From Methanobacterium paludis (lineage in GTDB: Archaea > Methanobacteriota > Methanobacteria > Methanobacteriales > Methanobacteriaceae): 64,000 nucleotides of DNA. Shown piece after piece: positions 46,240 to 55,715 of the stretch. How positions within the stretch are numbered: the first letter of the stretch is position 1; each line of letters opens with the position of its first letter. The notes under the pieces were generated by a model that saw only the letters and a list, made by a program, of their open reading frames with translations, was not told the DNA's origin and did not search any database. The translations under genes and the position numbers were made by a program. The DNA lies in the NCBI RefSeq assembly GCF_000214725.1, contig NC_015574.1:744001-808000 (forward strand). Reading direction: 5' to 3'.

Positions 46240-46414
46240 CATAAGAACAACATTTATCAAGAGAACATCTAAGGAACTTATAGAAAGATACGAAGGTATA
46301 TTCACCACAGATTTTGATCAAAACAAAAAATTAGTTGAAGAGTACACAACAGTCAGCACAAAACATTTAAGAAACAAAATAGCTGGATACGTAACTCGAT
46401 TAGTGGGACAGTAA
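46232..46414 (+). CDS. rps17e: small ribosomal subunit protein eS17
   Basis: A 60-residue archaeal/eukaryotic ribosomal protein eS17, a component of the small subunit beak. The signature IRTTFIKRTSKELIERY and the end KHLRNKIAGYVTRLVGQ are canonical, and the length is right for archaea. AAGGAGGG gives a strong ribosome site, and the start overlaps the end of the chorismate mutase gene. Its location among amino-acid biosynthesis genes is normal for Methanobacteriales. Confidence 0.97.
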   Translation: MGNIRTTFIKRTSKELIERYEGIFTTDFDQNKKLVEEYTTVSTKHLRNKIAGYVTRLVGQ

Positions 46415-46433
46415 TTTTAAGGTGTGTTAGTTA

Positions 46434-47654
46434 ATGGAAATAATCGTGGCCAAATTCGGAGGAACATCCGTAGGAAATGGCGAGAGAATAAAAAAAGCAG
46501 CAGAATCCGTTGTAAAGGAGTACATGGCGGGTAAAAAGGTTGTTGTAGTGGTATCTGCCATAAACAAGACAACCGACAATATTCTGAAGATCGTGAACGA
46601 TGCAATAGGAGAATCTGTAACAGAAAAACAGCTTGCTGATATAGTATCTATGGGTGAAATAACAAGTGTAAGGGTGTTCTCATCAACAATAGAATCTCTT
46701 GGTGTCAAATCCGAATATATTGATCCTTATATGGATAATTGGCCCGTTATTACCGATAACACTTATTTAAATGCAAAGGTCAATTTCAAAGCAACAGAAG
46801 AAAAATCAAATGAACTTCTGAAGTTACTTGACCAGGGAATTATCCCTGTGGTCTGCGGTTTCCTTGGGAAAGATGACAACGGTAATGTCACCACCCTTGG
46901 ACGTGGCGGAAGTGATATAACAGCTTTTCTTTTAGGTCACTGCCTCAAAGCAGAGGAAGTTATCATTGTAACTGATGTTGGCGGCGTTATGTCAACTGAT
47001 CCCCACAAACTCCGAACTGCAAAGAAGCTTGATAAAATATCCGTTGAGGAAATGAGAGACCTTGCAACCCACGGAGCGCAGGTATTACATCCTCATGCCC
47101 TTAAATATAAAGATCCCAATATCAACGCCAAAATAATCGGATTTGAGAATGGAGATCTCTCAACCATTGGAACTGAGATAATGGGTCCTGCTGAGGATCA
47201 GATGCTTAAGACATCTGCATTAAATTCAAAGCCAATATCCGTTATAGCCGTGGTTGGAGAAGAGATTTTAACTAAAAAAGGTATACTCTCAGAACTTACA
47301 GATACACTCTCAGACAATAATATAAATATTTACGGTATATCTACAGGACAAAACTCTATAACACTTTTTATAGATAAAGATATTGCAGATAAAGCCCATG
47401 AAGTCCTCCATGAAGTTGTGGTGAGAAATGAACATTTAAGTTCTATTTCACTGGGCATGGAGATAGCAATGATAACAGTTACAAGCCCGGACTTCATAGA
47501 CACTCCTGGAATAATAACAAAAGTAACAGAACCACTGCGTAAGAATAAAATTAACATAGTTGAGATATCTTCAAGTCAAACATCTGTTGTTGTTTTTGTG
47601 GACTGGAATGATGGTAAGAAAGCTTATGAACTTGTAAGGAGAGTCTTAAAATGA
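46434..47654 (+). CDS. lysC: aspartate kinase
   Basis: A 406-residue aspartate kinase, which phosphorylates aspartate in the first step to lysine, threonine and methionine. The kinase part has VAKFGGTSVGN at the start, LGRGGSDITAFLLG near residue 150 and VMSTDPHKL. Residues about 265-406 are two ACT domains (SVIAVVGEEI, ITVTSPDF), which usually bind lysine or threonine for feedback inhibition. Its stop codon overlaps the start of dapA (AAATGA). Confidence 0.95.
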   Translation: MEIIVAKFGGTSVGNGERIKKAAESVVKEYMAGKKVVVVVSAINKTTDNILKIVNDAIGESVTEKQLADIVSMGEITSVRVFSSTIESLGVKSEYIDPYMDNWPVITDNTYLNAKVNFKATEEKSNELLKLLDQGIIPVVCGFLGKDDNGNVTTLGRGGSDITAFLLGHCLKAEEVIIVTDVGGVMSTDPHKLRTAKKLDKISVEEMRDLATHGAQVLHPHALKYKDPNINAKIIGFENGDLSTIGTEIMGPAEDQMLKTSALNSKPISVIAVVGEEILTKKGILSELTDTLSDNNINIYGISTGQNSITLFIDKDIADKAHEVLHEVVVRNEHLSSISLGMEIAMITVTSPDFIDTPGIITKVTEPLRKNKINIVEISSSQTSVVVFVDWNDGKKAYELVRRVLK

Positions 47655-48541
47655 AATTGGAAGGTACAATAGTTGCTATGGTAACTCCATTTAACAAAGA
47701 TGATGGAGTTGATGAGACAGGAATGCGTGAGAACATAAACTATCTGATAGACGGAGGTGTTGATGGTATACTTGCAGCTGGTACAACCGGTGAGTCAGCC
47801 ACAATAACCCACGACGAACAGAAGAAGATGATCGACATCCTTGTGGATGAAGTCAATGGAAAGGTTGCAGCAGTAGCTGGAGCTGGAAGCAACTCATCAA
47901 AAGAAGCACTAGGCCTTGTAAAACATGCTGAAGACGCAGGAGCAGATGCCGCCCTCGTAATAACACCTTACTACAACAAACCACAGCAACACGGACTTTA
48001 CGAACATTACAAATTACTTTCAGACTCCACAAACATTCCAATAATAGTTTACAACGTACCATCAAGAACAGGAACGGACATTGATGTGGAAACAATTGGT
48101 AAAGTAGCCCAGCTTGACGGTGTAGTTGCAATAAAAGAGGCAAATCCTGACCTTGACAAAGTGTCTCAAACCATCAAAAAGCTCCAGGACACAGAATGTA
48201 AAAACTTCAGGGTATTATCTGGAAACGATAACCTGACTCTTCCAATGCTAGCACTTGGAGCCAAAGGAGTTATAAGCGTTGTTGCCAATGTGGATCCGGC
48301 CAGAATGAGCAGGATGGTTAATGCAGCCATTGAAGGAGATTTTGAAACAGCTGGAAAACTTCATTACGAACTTTTTGACCTAATGAAAGTCTTATTTATT
48401 GAATCAAATCCTGTTCCCACTAAGGAAGCCCTTAACATGATGGGAAGACCAGCAGGTCATGTTAGAATGCCACTTGCACCTTTGAAAGAGGAGAGCAAGG
48501 TAAAGCTTACGAAGGTCTTAAAGGACCTTGAACTGATTTAA
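47651..48541 (+). CDS. dapA: 4-hydroxy-tetrahydrodipicolinate synthase
   Basis: A 296-residue TIM-barrel aldolase that condenses pyruvate and aspartate semialdehyde. GTTGESATI at residue 43 holds the substrate-binding threonines, and YNVPSRTG near 134 the tyrosine and arginine of the active site. Schiff-base Lys lies in VVAIKEANPDL near residue 162. Length is typical. AAGGAGAG precedes the ATG, and the gene overlaps lysC by four bases. Confidence 0.96.
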   Translation: MKLEGTIVAMVTPFNKDDGVDETGMRENINYLIDGGVDGILAAGTTGESATITHDEQKKMIDILVDEVNGKVAAVAGAGSNSSKEALGLVKHAEDAGADAALVITPYYNKPQQHGLYEHYKLLSDSTNIPIIVYNVPSRTGTDIDVETIGKVAQLDGVVAIKEANPDLDKVSQTIKKLQDTECKNFRVLSGNDNLTLPMLALGAKGVISVVANVDPARMSRMVNAAIEGDFETAGKLHYELFDLMKVLFIESNPVPTKEALNMMGRPAGHVRMPLAPLKEESKVKLTKVLKDLELI

Positions 48542-48682
48542 ATGGTTTAATATTTATTTAGATCATATCTTAGTTTTTAATTAAATTTTAAAACCTTTAA
48601 ATCATATAACAAAAATATTAATTTTAATTCCTTAATTTTTTCATGATTTTTTTTAATTATTACGAAACGGAGATGGAATAAA

Positions 48683-49504
48683 ATGATCGATGTGGCTGTA
48701 ACAGGTGCATGCGGAAGAATGGGTTCTAAGATAATAAAAACAATCCTCCAACAGGAAGATATGAACGTTGTAGCAGCAATAGAAGCTCCAAACTCATCCA
48801 TGGAAGGTAAAGATGTGGGGGAACTGATTGGAATTGGAGAAATCGGTGTTGAGGTGACAGGCGCGGAAAAACTCAAACAAACGCTTGAAACCAAAAAACC
48901 AGATGTTTTAGTTGATTTTACCATTGCCAAAGCTGCTATCGGCACTATAAAAACATGTGCAGAGTGCGGTGTTAATCTGGTGGTGGGTACAACAGGATTT
49001 ACAGACGAACAGATGGCAGAAATAAGGGCTGCAGTAGCAGCAAACAACATAAAAGCAGTTATTGCTCCAAATATGGCAGTAGGTGTTAATGTTTTCTTCA
49101 AAGTTATAAAAGACCTTGCAAAAATCCTTGGAGACTACGATGTGGAGATCATCGAAGCTCATCATAAGCACAAGAAAGACGCACCATCAGGAACAGCTGT
49201 AAGGGCCGCTGAGATCATAGCAGAACAATTAAACCGCAACCTTGATGAAGTGGGAGTCTACGGCAGAAAAGGAATAGTTGGTGAGAGGAAAGCTGATGAA
49301 ATAGGAATACACGCTGTTCGTGGAGGCGACATTGTCGGAGATCACACTGTGCTATTTGCAGGTGAAGGAGAACGCATTGAGATTGTGCACAGAGCTCAAA
49401 GTAGACAGTCGTTTGTAACTGGTGTGATGAAAGCTCTTCGATATGTTTTAACTGGTGAAGAAGGTAAAATCAGCGATATGAGTGATGTTCTTGGGTTAAA
49501 TTAA
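48683..49504 (+). CDS. dapB: 4-hydroxy-tetrahydrodipicolinate reductase
   Basis: A 273-residue NAD(P)H-dependent reductase, the next lysine-pathway step. The Rossmann motif is VTGACGRMGSK at residue 5. The catalytic block is EAHHKHKKDAPSGTA near residue 157 (His and Lys), and the substrate-binding GGDIVGDHTV follows. GGAGATGG precedes the ATG. A 140-base AT-rich gap separates it from dapA. Confidence 0.96.
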   Translation: MIDVAVTGACGRMGSKIIKTILQQEDMNVVAAIEAPNSSMEGKDVGELIGIGEIGVEVTGAEKLKQTLETKKPDVLVDFTIAKAAIGTIKTCAECGVNLVVGTTGFTDEQMAEIRAAVAANNIKAVIAPNMAVGVNVFFKVIKDLAKILGDYDVEIIEAHHKHKKDAPSGTAVRAAEIIAEQLNRNLDEVGVYGRKGIVGERKADEIGIHAVRGGDIVGDHTVLFAGEGERIEIVHRAQSRQSFVTGVMKALRYVLTGEEGKISDMSDVLGLN

Positions 49505-49569
49505 TGAGCATCATTTTTAATATTTTTTATATTTTATGAAATTATCTTTAAAGTTTTAAGGGTGGATAT

Positions 49570-50781
49570 ATGTTGTTCGGGCGTGATGAATCGCATGATG
49601 AATCTATTCAGCAGGTTACAACTTTCCATCCTACATTTCTCAAGGAAGATAGGTCCTACCTTCGGCAGATTCATAAAGTTGTAAGCGCCGCAGAAAACTC
49701 AATATGCATGATCTATCCTTGGATAGGTCTTGGAGAAGAACTTGTTATCCCATTTGAAAATGCAATTTCAAACAATCCTGATGTAAAACTGTACCTTATC
49801 ACACGACTTTTAAAGGGGGATGTTTTCAGGCATTTACATCAACTGGAAGATGTTGAGCAGTGGAGGAGAATTTTTAAAGATAATATGTCTGTGAAGTACA
49901 ACAACAACGTTCATGCAAAGATGATAATTGTTGATGACGTTGCTGCACTTGTTGGGTCATCAAACCTCACAGGAACAGGTCTTGGATCTCCAAGAAGCTA
50001 TGAAGGGATCCCACAGATAGAAACAAACATTTATACGACGTGTTTGGATGCTGTTAATGATGCTGGTAACTTTTTTACCAAAGTATGGGGTCATGAAAGT
50101 TCAAAACCTTATGTGGATACAAGTGAATACGTACTTTCATGCAAATCCCACAATCTGGCAGGGATATTCCAGCACTATAAAAAAGACTTCAAAAAGCTTC
50201 TTGAAACTGAAGATTTAACTTTCCTGGAAGATGGAACAGTCAAGTTCAAGGGTGATTTAGCTTTTATAACTGAAAATGAAGCTTATATTCTTGGAACCAA
50301 AAGAAAAGATATTGCAGTCAAATTCACAGGTGATACTTCGAAGTTGAATTCCACCGTACTATTTGAACGGGTTGAAGTTTCAGGTAATCTGCACTGTAAA
50401 AATGAAATGGACTTCACAGTAAAGGATATAACGGATAAAAAGGGTTCAAAGGATAAAATAGAAGATAAAAAAGTTTTAAAGGATAAAATAATTAAAATAA
50501 ATGATTTAAAAAGTGGATGGTCCAATTTAACTGTTTCAGGCACAGTTTCAAGTTCAAGTGATATTTTAGAACTTAAAGGATCGGGTCATGTATTAAGACT
50601 CGCTAGGATTGAAGATGACACAGGAATTATAACCCTTGAATTATGGAATGAAAAGGCTCAAAATAAAAAAATTAAAAAGGGTTCCCGGATAGAAATAATC
50701 AATGGATTTACAAAGATGTTTAGAGATGAATTGAGACTTGTTATCAAAAAAGATGGAAAAATTAAAGTATTAAAGGATTAA
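49570..50781 (+). CDS. phospholipase D-like protein with C-terminal OB fold
   Basis: A 403-residue protein. Residues about 25-190 form one PLD-type domain with the HKD signature NNVHAKMIIVDDVAALVGSSN near residue 115 (His, Lys, Asp), which cuts phosphodiesters. Residues about 290-400 resemble an OB fold (WSNLTVSGTVSS, EDDTGIITLELW, LVIKKDGKI), like nucleic-acid-binding domains of archaeal RPA. The combination suggests a DNA or RNA nuclease or processing enzyme rather than a lipase. It sits between dapB and asd, but no link to lysine synthesis is apparent. A half-catalytic set implies a dimer. Confidence 0.8.
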   Translation: MLFGRDESHDESIQQVTTFHPTFLKEDRSYLRQIHKVVSAAENSICMIYPWIGLGEELVIPFENAISNNPDVKLYLITRLLKGDVFRHLHQLEDVEQWRRIFKDNMSVKYNNNVHAKMIIVDDVAALVGSSNLTGTGLGSPRSYEGIPQIETNIYTTCLDAVNDAGNFFTKVWGHESSKPYVDTSEYVLSCKSHNLAGIFQHYKKDFKKLLETEDLTFLEDGTVKFKGDLAFITENEAYILGTKRKDIAVKFTGDTSKLNSTVLFERVEVSGNLHCKNEMDFTVKDITDKKGSKDKIEDKKVLKDKIIKINDLKSGWSNLTVSGTVSSSSDILELKGSGHVLRLARIEDDTGIITLELWNEKAQNKKIKKGSRIEIINGFTKMFRDELRLVIKKDGKIKVLKD

Positions 50782-50846
50782 ATTACTTAATAGGAATTAA
50801 AATAAGGTTAAAATTTGGAGTAAATGGATTTTAATGGGGGAATAAA

Positions 50847-51893
50847 ATGGTAAACGTAGGAATTCTTGGAGCAACTGGAATGGTTGGGCAGCGTTTCATT
50901 GAGTTATTGGCGGATCACCCAAAGTTCGAGATAACGGCACTTACAGCATCAAAAAGATCTGCAGGAAAAAAATATGAGGACGCTGTGACATGGCATCTTG
51001 AAAGTGGAATACCTGAAGCAGTACAGGACACAGTTGTTGTGGACACAGACCCTGCAGAAGTTAAGGATGTTGAGATAGTCTTTTCAGCCCTGCCTGCAGA
51101 CACAGCAGCCATAGTTGAACCTAAATTTGCAGCAGCAGGCATGAAAGTAGCCTCAAATGCCAGTGCAATGCGAATGGAACCTGACGTACCCCTTGTCATA
51201 CCTGAAGTGAACCCGGAGCACCTGGATTTAATTGAAACTCAGCAGAAAAACAGAGGATGGGATGGTTTCATAGTAACAAATCCTAACTGCTCAACAATAG
51301 CCTTAGTAATGACGTTAAAACCACTTTACGACCAGTACGACATAAAAAAAGTTTATGTATCAACCATGCAAGCAGTATCCGGTGCAGGATACAATGGAGT
51401 ACCTTCAATGGCAATACTCGACAACATAGTGCCGTTTATAGGCAGTGAAGAGGAAAAAATGGAGTCAGAAACTCTCGAGCTACTTGGAGACTTTGATGGA
51501 GAATCTGTAACTCCTGCTGGTTTCAGTCTCAGCGCATCATGCAACAGAGTTCCTGTGATTGATGGACATACAGAATCGGTTTTCATTGAGATGGGGGAAG
51601 AATTTGAAGTGGATGATGTTAAAAAATCTTTCAGTGAGTTCAGGGGTCTTCCACAGAAACTTGGACTGCACTACGCACCCGAATCTCCTGTGATCGTGCG
51701 TGAAGAGGAAAACAGGCCACAGCCACGCATGGACCGTAATGCTGGACATGGAATGGCAGTTTCTGTCGGTAGGATCCGTAGAGATGCTGTTTTCCCTGAA
51801 AACCTGAAATATACTCTTGTAGGTCACAACACCATAAGAGGTGCTGCTGGAGCATCAATACTTAATGCTGAACTCATAAACGAGATAATGTGA
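50847..51893 (+). CDS. asd: aspartate-semialdehyde dehydrogenase
   Basis: A 348-residue enzyme that reduces aspartyl phosphate (made by LysC) to aspartate semialdehyde with NADPH. The N-terminal LGATGMVGQRFIELL is the nucleotide loop. Catalytic Cys lies in VTNPNCSTIALV near residue 152, and the active-site His in the ENRPQPRMDRNAGHGMAV block near the C-terminus. This is the archaeal/fungal subtype. GGGGG precedes the ATG. It closes the lysine run that begins at lysC. Confidence 0.96.
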   Translation: MVNVGILGATGMVGQRFIELLADHPKFEITALTASKRSAGKKYEDAVTWHLESGIPEAVQDTVVVDTDPAEVKDVEIVFSALPADTAAIVEPKFAAAGMKVASNASAMRMEPDVPLVIPEVNPEHLDLIETQQKNRGWDGFIVTNPNCSTIALVMTLKPLYDQYDIKKVYVSTMQAVSGAGYNGVPSMAILDNIVPFIGSEEEKMESETLELLGDFDGESVTPAGFSLSASCNRVPVIDGHTESVFIEMGEEFEVDDVKKSFSEFRGLPQKLGLHYAPESPVIVREEENRPQPRMDRNAGHGMAVSVGRIRRDAVFPENLKYTLVGHNTIRGAAGASILNAELINEIM

Positions 51894-52178
51894 TTTCAGG
51901 TAAAAATAATATTTTTTCTTTTTTTATCAGTTTAGTCTGATTTTAGGTTTATTTGAGCTCTTGATTGGGCTTATAATCAATATAATATTTTTTTTATTTA
52001 ATTTCATTTTTTCAACGAATTTAAATAACATATTTATTAAGTAAATATAAGTATCTAAAAATAAGAAGCTAATATCCTTATTACTATAGTAAGCCGTTAG
52101 TCTTTTCAATGTTAAAATCGCAAAACATAAATAAAAATATAATAAATTTTTTTATATAAAATAGGAAGATGGTGCTGA

Positions 52179-52760
52179 TTGAGAAATTTACAGAACACGT
52201 TTTTATTATTAACAGTTTCAATAGTGATTTTCAGTACATTTTTTTCTTTAGGTAGTGTTAATTCTGTGAACATTACAGATCAGAACATAACAAACCAGAC
52301 AAATGTTTCAATGGCGGCAGCACAAGCACAAGCAAATGGAATTAGTCCTCAAGTATCTATATCCATCACTCCTACAACTCTAAATCTTGGAACACGTATT
52401 GCGGATGGTTTAGATTATTCTTATCTTAATCGAACACAGATTACTGTAACTGGAAGTGATTGGGATATATTAGTTGTTAATGAGAATTTAAATTTATACG
52501 TCCGTTCAGAGGGCCCGTTTGTAAATGGTTCAAATAATATTTTGCTTAATAATTTTAGATATGATGGATTTTCTAATTCTTCTTTACCAAAAACAGTTTT
52601 TGCAACGTCTAACTCTAAAGTTAAGTCGTGGCACCTGTATGGATTTCTTTATGATTCCGTTTCAGACACCGTATATTCTAATTATTACTTAACGATACCA
52701 TTGAGAACGAGTCCCGGAACTTACACCACAACTGTTTATTACACTGCCATGTTGGAGTGA
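52179..52760 (+). CDS. secreted WxL-like beta-sandwich protein 1
   Basis: A 193-residue exported protein. The signal peptide core is FLLLTVSIVIFSTFFSLG. The mature part is strand-rich and ends YYLTIPLRTSPGTYTTTVYYTAML, which matches the end of its neighbour at 53352 (VPFGTNPGSYATTVYFSAV) and recalls the last strands of WxL wall-binding domains of Gram-positive bacteria. The start is TTG at 52179. Together with two downstream genes it forms a surface-protein cluster. No anchor is visible. Function is unknown; attachment to the wall is an inference. Confidence 0.6.
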   Translation: MRNLQNTFLLLTVSIVIFSTFFSLGSVNSVNITDQNITNQTNVSMAAAQAQANGISPQVSISITPTTLNLGTRIADGLDYSYLNRTQITVTGSDWDILVVNENLNLYVRSEGPFVNGSNNILLNNFRYDGFSNSSLPKTVFATSNSKVKSWHLYGFLYDSVSDTVYSNYYLTIPLRTSPGTYTTTVYYTAMLE

Positions 52761-52776
52761 TGTTTTTTATTTTATT

Positions 52777-52882
52777 GAGGGTGTCTCATGATTAAGTTCA
52801 ACATGCGTAATTTGCTTATTTTCGAGTTTAAAACCTTATTTGTCCTTATTTTTTTGCAGATTTTAAATTATGAGACAGCCTC
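52777..52882. mobile_element. 106-bp MITE
   Basis: Terminal inverted repeats GAGGGTGTCTCATGATT (52777-52793) and, reversed, GAGGCTGTCTCATAATT (ending at 52882) match at 15 of 17 bases and resemble the ends of IS1182/IS5-like elements. The element is bordered by a 5-bp target duplication TTATT (52772-52776 and 52883-52887). The interior is 70 bases with no frame. It would be mobilised by a full element elsewhere. Confidence 0.8.
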
Positions 52883-52887
52883 TTATT

Positions 52888-53351
52888 TTGATACAATATA
52901 TTGATCCATACTTTTTAAGTGAGTTGGATAAAAAAATAACTTAACATAAATCTTCTTTTTTTCCTATTATTTGATTTGACTCTATTTTTATTAATTGTGA
53001 ATGTTTTTAAACACTATTAAAACAAAATTACTTTTAAATAACATTTTTACAGGATCTATTTTCCCTCTAAAATTATTTTTGTGACGTTTATCACAAAAAC
53101 CATTTAAAAATTTTAAAGGATATATATGAATTAAAAATGATTTAAATGGGCATAAACGTTTATTTGCATGTCATTTTGAGTTTTATCTTCTTGGAGTATT
53201 ATGGTCAATGATAATCAGTGTGAAATGACTAAAGCGCAAATTTTATATAGTGAAATTTTCTAAAGATTAGAATAGAGTTCACAAAGATGATATTACCATT
53301 AGAATGGTACTTATTTTTAGAATATTTAGTAATAACTGGAGTGATTAAAAA
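52888..53351. other. intergenic with the promoter of the 53352 gene
   Basis: 460 bases after the MITE. The right part has AAAGCGCAAATTTTATATAG, a clear BRE-TATA pair (entry at 53241). Two further TATA-like words (GGATATATATG at about 53120 and AATAACTTAA) lie upstream. No other feature was seen. Confidence 0.5.
53241..53250 (+). promoter_or_regulatory. BRE-TATA promoter of the 53352 surface-protein gene
   Basis: TTTTATATAG with a purine-rich BRE-like AAAGCGCAAA just before it. The predicted start is near 53272, leaving an 80-base leader. The AT-poor BRE suggests strong transcription. Confidence 0.6.
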
Positions 53352-53903
53352 ATGATGAACAAAAAAATATTAACTGTACTGGCATTTGCATTAGTACTGA
53401 TCGTAGGCGCTTGCCCTGCATTTGCAGCGTCCTCTGCATCCTCTACACAACAAGTGCAGGTTACTGTAAGCCCAACAATTGCTATTGCAGCAACATGGGC
53501 AAATGGTGGAAACAATTCAACCATAGACTTAGGGTCACTGGCTGCTGATGGATTACAAACAACATACAACGGTGGAGTTTCAGGTGAACAATTATACACA
53601 TACTCAAATATACCAATAGATGTTTACACTAGAGCAGCATCGGATTTAACCAGCAGTACAAACACCATTGCTTTAACAAACTTCCTTTACAAAGGAGGTT
53701 CAACTTCAACGGCTACAGCTTTCACAACAAGCTATGCAAAGATGTACAGCAACTGGGCTAAAGCACCACAAGGTAGTTCTAACGAAGCAGATATAGATCT
53801 ATCTTTAACAGTACCATTTGGAACAAACCCAGGTAGCTACGCTACAACTGTGTACTTCTCTGCAGTTTCAGCTGGTAGCACCACAGCACCAACAACACCT
53901 TAA
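53352..53903 (+). CDS. secreted WxL-like beta-sandwich protein 2
   Basis: A 183-residue exported protein with signal peptide (LTVLAFALVLIVGACPAFA) and a Ser/Thr/Ala-rich strand-forming body: QVTVSPTIAIAATW, then LTNFLYKG, YAKMYSNWA and the end block LTVPFGTNPGSYATTVYFSAV. The W at residue 49 and the strand pattern are WxL-like, but the exact double WxL motif is absent. A Thr/Pro tail follows. Its own strong promoter suggests high expression. It pairs with the 52179 and 54070 genes. Confidence 0.65.
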   Translation: MMNKKILTVLAFALVLIVGACPAFAASSASSTQQVQVTVSPTIAIAATWANGGNNSTIDLGSLAADGLQTTYNGGVSGEQLYTYSNIPIDVYTRAASDLTSSTNTIALTNFLYKGGSTSTATAFTTSYAKMYSNWAKAPQGSSNEADIDLSLTVPFGTNPGSYATTVYFSAVSAGSTTAPTTP

Positions 53904-54069
53904 GTTTCTTGTATTTTTTTTAAATTTTTATTTATAGAAAATTTTTTTTATTTTTATATATTTTCAACTTTCCACTTTCTTTAAATATTTATAGCATTTT
54001 ACCAAACTATTTTTAACAAGATCAATAAAACAGTATTTTTATCGAATTACTCTTATTTGGAGGAAGTTT

Positions 54070-54987
54070 ATGGATTCAAAGAGATTTACTAAAAAATTCA
54101 GCGTTATATTTTTAATTTTAGTTTTGTTAGCTAGTTTAGGTTCAGTATCTGCCACAGGAATTCTTGCATCCCCCGGAGGTTTTCATTTAACCATGACAAC
54201 CCCACAAACATACCAAGGAACATTAACGGTGGAAAACATTGGCACGAACACTCTTAACGTAACCATAGACAAAAAGAGGCTGCAGATAGATAATGTAAAC
54301 CTTCTTTTTTCAGATGTGGGAATAGCAACATGGATATCACTTAATCAGACCAATTTCATCTTAACACCAAATCAAAAGGTAGAAGTGCCATTTACAGTGA
54401 ATGTTCCGAGCAGTGTAAATTATTACGATGCAATGGGGGCACTTGTTGTAAGGGGATACCCTCTTACAAATACCACACAACAGGGAAACTCCAGCCTTTC
54501 CAGCATGCAGGTTCAACAGGTGCCTGAAATTGTGGTTCCAATAACTGTGGGTTTGCCTGGTGCAATAGTAGAATCATTACAGCTTGTGGATCACAGCACA
54601 CCTTCATTTCTTTTAAACTTAATGAAAAGTTCATTTGTCTACCATGTTAAAAACAATGGAACAGTTTATGCTAACATGACCGGGGATGTGGACATTAAAG
54701 GATGGTTCAGCGAACATCACCTCAGCATGGATGGTGGTGTTTACCCTGATGATCAATACTATTTAAAAACTAGTTGGGAGCCCGGAATAACTGATTTTGG
54801 CCTTTATGATGCCAAAACAACCATAAAATATGGGAGAGTTAATCAGACACAAACGCTGACAACTGATGATAAAATCTTTGTGTTCCCGGTGTGGCTCATA
54901 GTATTGATAGTTCTTGGAGTTACTGTATGGATTATAAGGAAAAAAGACATAAAATCGCCTATAAAAATTAGAATAGAAAAGAAGTAA
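54070..54987 (+). CDS. membrane-anchored surface protein, DUF916/WxL-interacting-protein-like
   Basis: A 305-residue protein with a signal peptide (VIFLILVLLASLGSVSA), two Ig-like beta domains (about 30-130 and 150-260), a C-terminal membrane helix (FVFPVWLIVLIVLGVTVWII) and a basic tail. The first domain, with TPQTYQGTLTVENIGTNTLNVTIDKKRL and FTVNVPSSVNYYDAMGALVVRG, has the shape of DUF916 WxL-interacting proteins, which in Gram-positive bacteria hold WxL proteins at the membrane. GGAGG precedes the ATG. It follows the two WxL-like genes, giving an archaeal cluster of the same design. Confidence 0.7.
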   Translation: MDSKRFTKKFSVIFLILVLLASLGSVSATGILASPGGFHLTMTTPQTYQGTLTVENIGTNTLNVTIDKKRLQIDNVNLLFSDVGIATWISLNQTNFILTPNQKVEVPFTVNVPSSVNYYDAMGALVVRGYPLTNTTQQGNSSLSSMQVQQVPEIVVPITVGLPGAIVESLQLVDHSTPSFLLNLMKSSFVYHVKNNGTVYANMTGDVDIKGWFSEHHLSMDGGVYPDDQYYLKTSWEPGITDFGLYDAKTTIKYGRVNQTQTLTTDDKIFVFPVWLIVLIVLGVTVWIIRKKDIKSPIKIRIEKK

Positions 54988-55141
54988 ACCTTAAGATAAA
55001 CCTTAACAATTTCAATAATCTTGGATTTAATTGAAATTAGAGGATATTTTAAATTTCCTCTTTCATAGAATTATACGTGATGGCAACAAACTGATAACAT
55101 AAGTATGGGGTTATCTGTTGATACATTAGGAAGAGACTGAA

Positions 55142-55705
55142 ATGTTAGAAAATTTAATAGGCACGTTGAATCAGGTAGACACCAATTTGTTTTACATGAT
55201 CAATTTGAACCTGCAAAATTCAGTTTTTAACTTCTTAATGCCAATTATAACAAATGCAGGCACTGATGCATTCTGGTTGATTATTTTTGCTTTGATTTTT
55301 GTGTTTGGGGGTGAAAAAGGTAGAAATGTGGCGGTAATTGGCATAATTGCCCTTTTGCTTGGTTACGGAATAACTGAACTGTTGAAATATGAAATTGCAA
55401 GGCCTCGGCCGTTCACTGTTTTAAGCAACGTTCATCTATTGGTTAACATGGGAGAGTATTCATTCCCATCGGGCCATGCAGTCGCATCCTTCACAGGTTG
55501 CATAATACTTGGCAAAAAGTATGGATACTTGTATCCTCTGCTATTTTTTGCATGTATAATCGCATTTTCAAGGGTTTATATCGGTGTGCACTACCCCTTT
55601 GATGTTGCAGCTGGTGCGGTAATTGGTGTGATTTGTTCGCTTTTAGTACTTCATTTTGAGGTTGATATCCTAAAACTTAAGAATAGGTTTGTCCATAAAT
55701 CATAG
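55142..55705 (+). CDS. PAP2-family membrane phosphatase
   Basis: A 187-residue protein with six hydrophobic segments. The three PAP2 motifs are present: KYEIARPRPF (residues about 82-91), SFPSGHAVASF (about 107-117, catalytic His) and SRVYIGVHYPFDV (about 142-154). It probably dephosphorylates an isoprenoid or lipid pyrophosphate such as the polyprenyl carrier recycled in glycosylation or pseudomurein synthesis. The following coiled-coil gene starts 10 bases after its stop codon. Confidence 0.9.
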   Translation: MLENLIGTLNQVDTNLFYMINLNLQNSVFNFLMPIITNAGTDAFWLIIFALIFVFGGEKGRNVAVIGIIALLLGYGITELLKYEIARPRPFTVLSNVHLLVNMGEYSFPSGHAVASFTGCIILGKKYGYLYPLLFFACIIAFSRVYIGVHYPFDVAAGAVIGVICSLLVLHFEVDILKLKNRFVHKS

Positions 55706-55715
55706 TGTGATACGA

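Noticed and set aside
46232..46414. S17e gene within amino-acid genes as an unusual arrangement
   Set aside because: This gene order is normal in Methanobacteriales.
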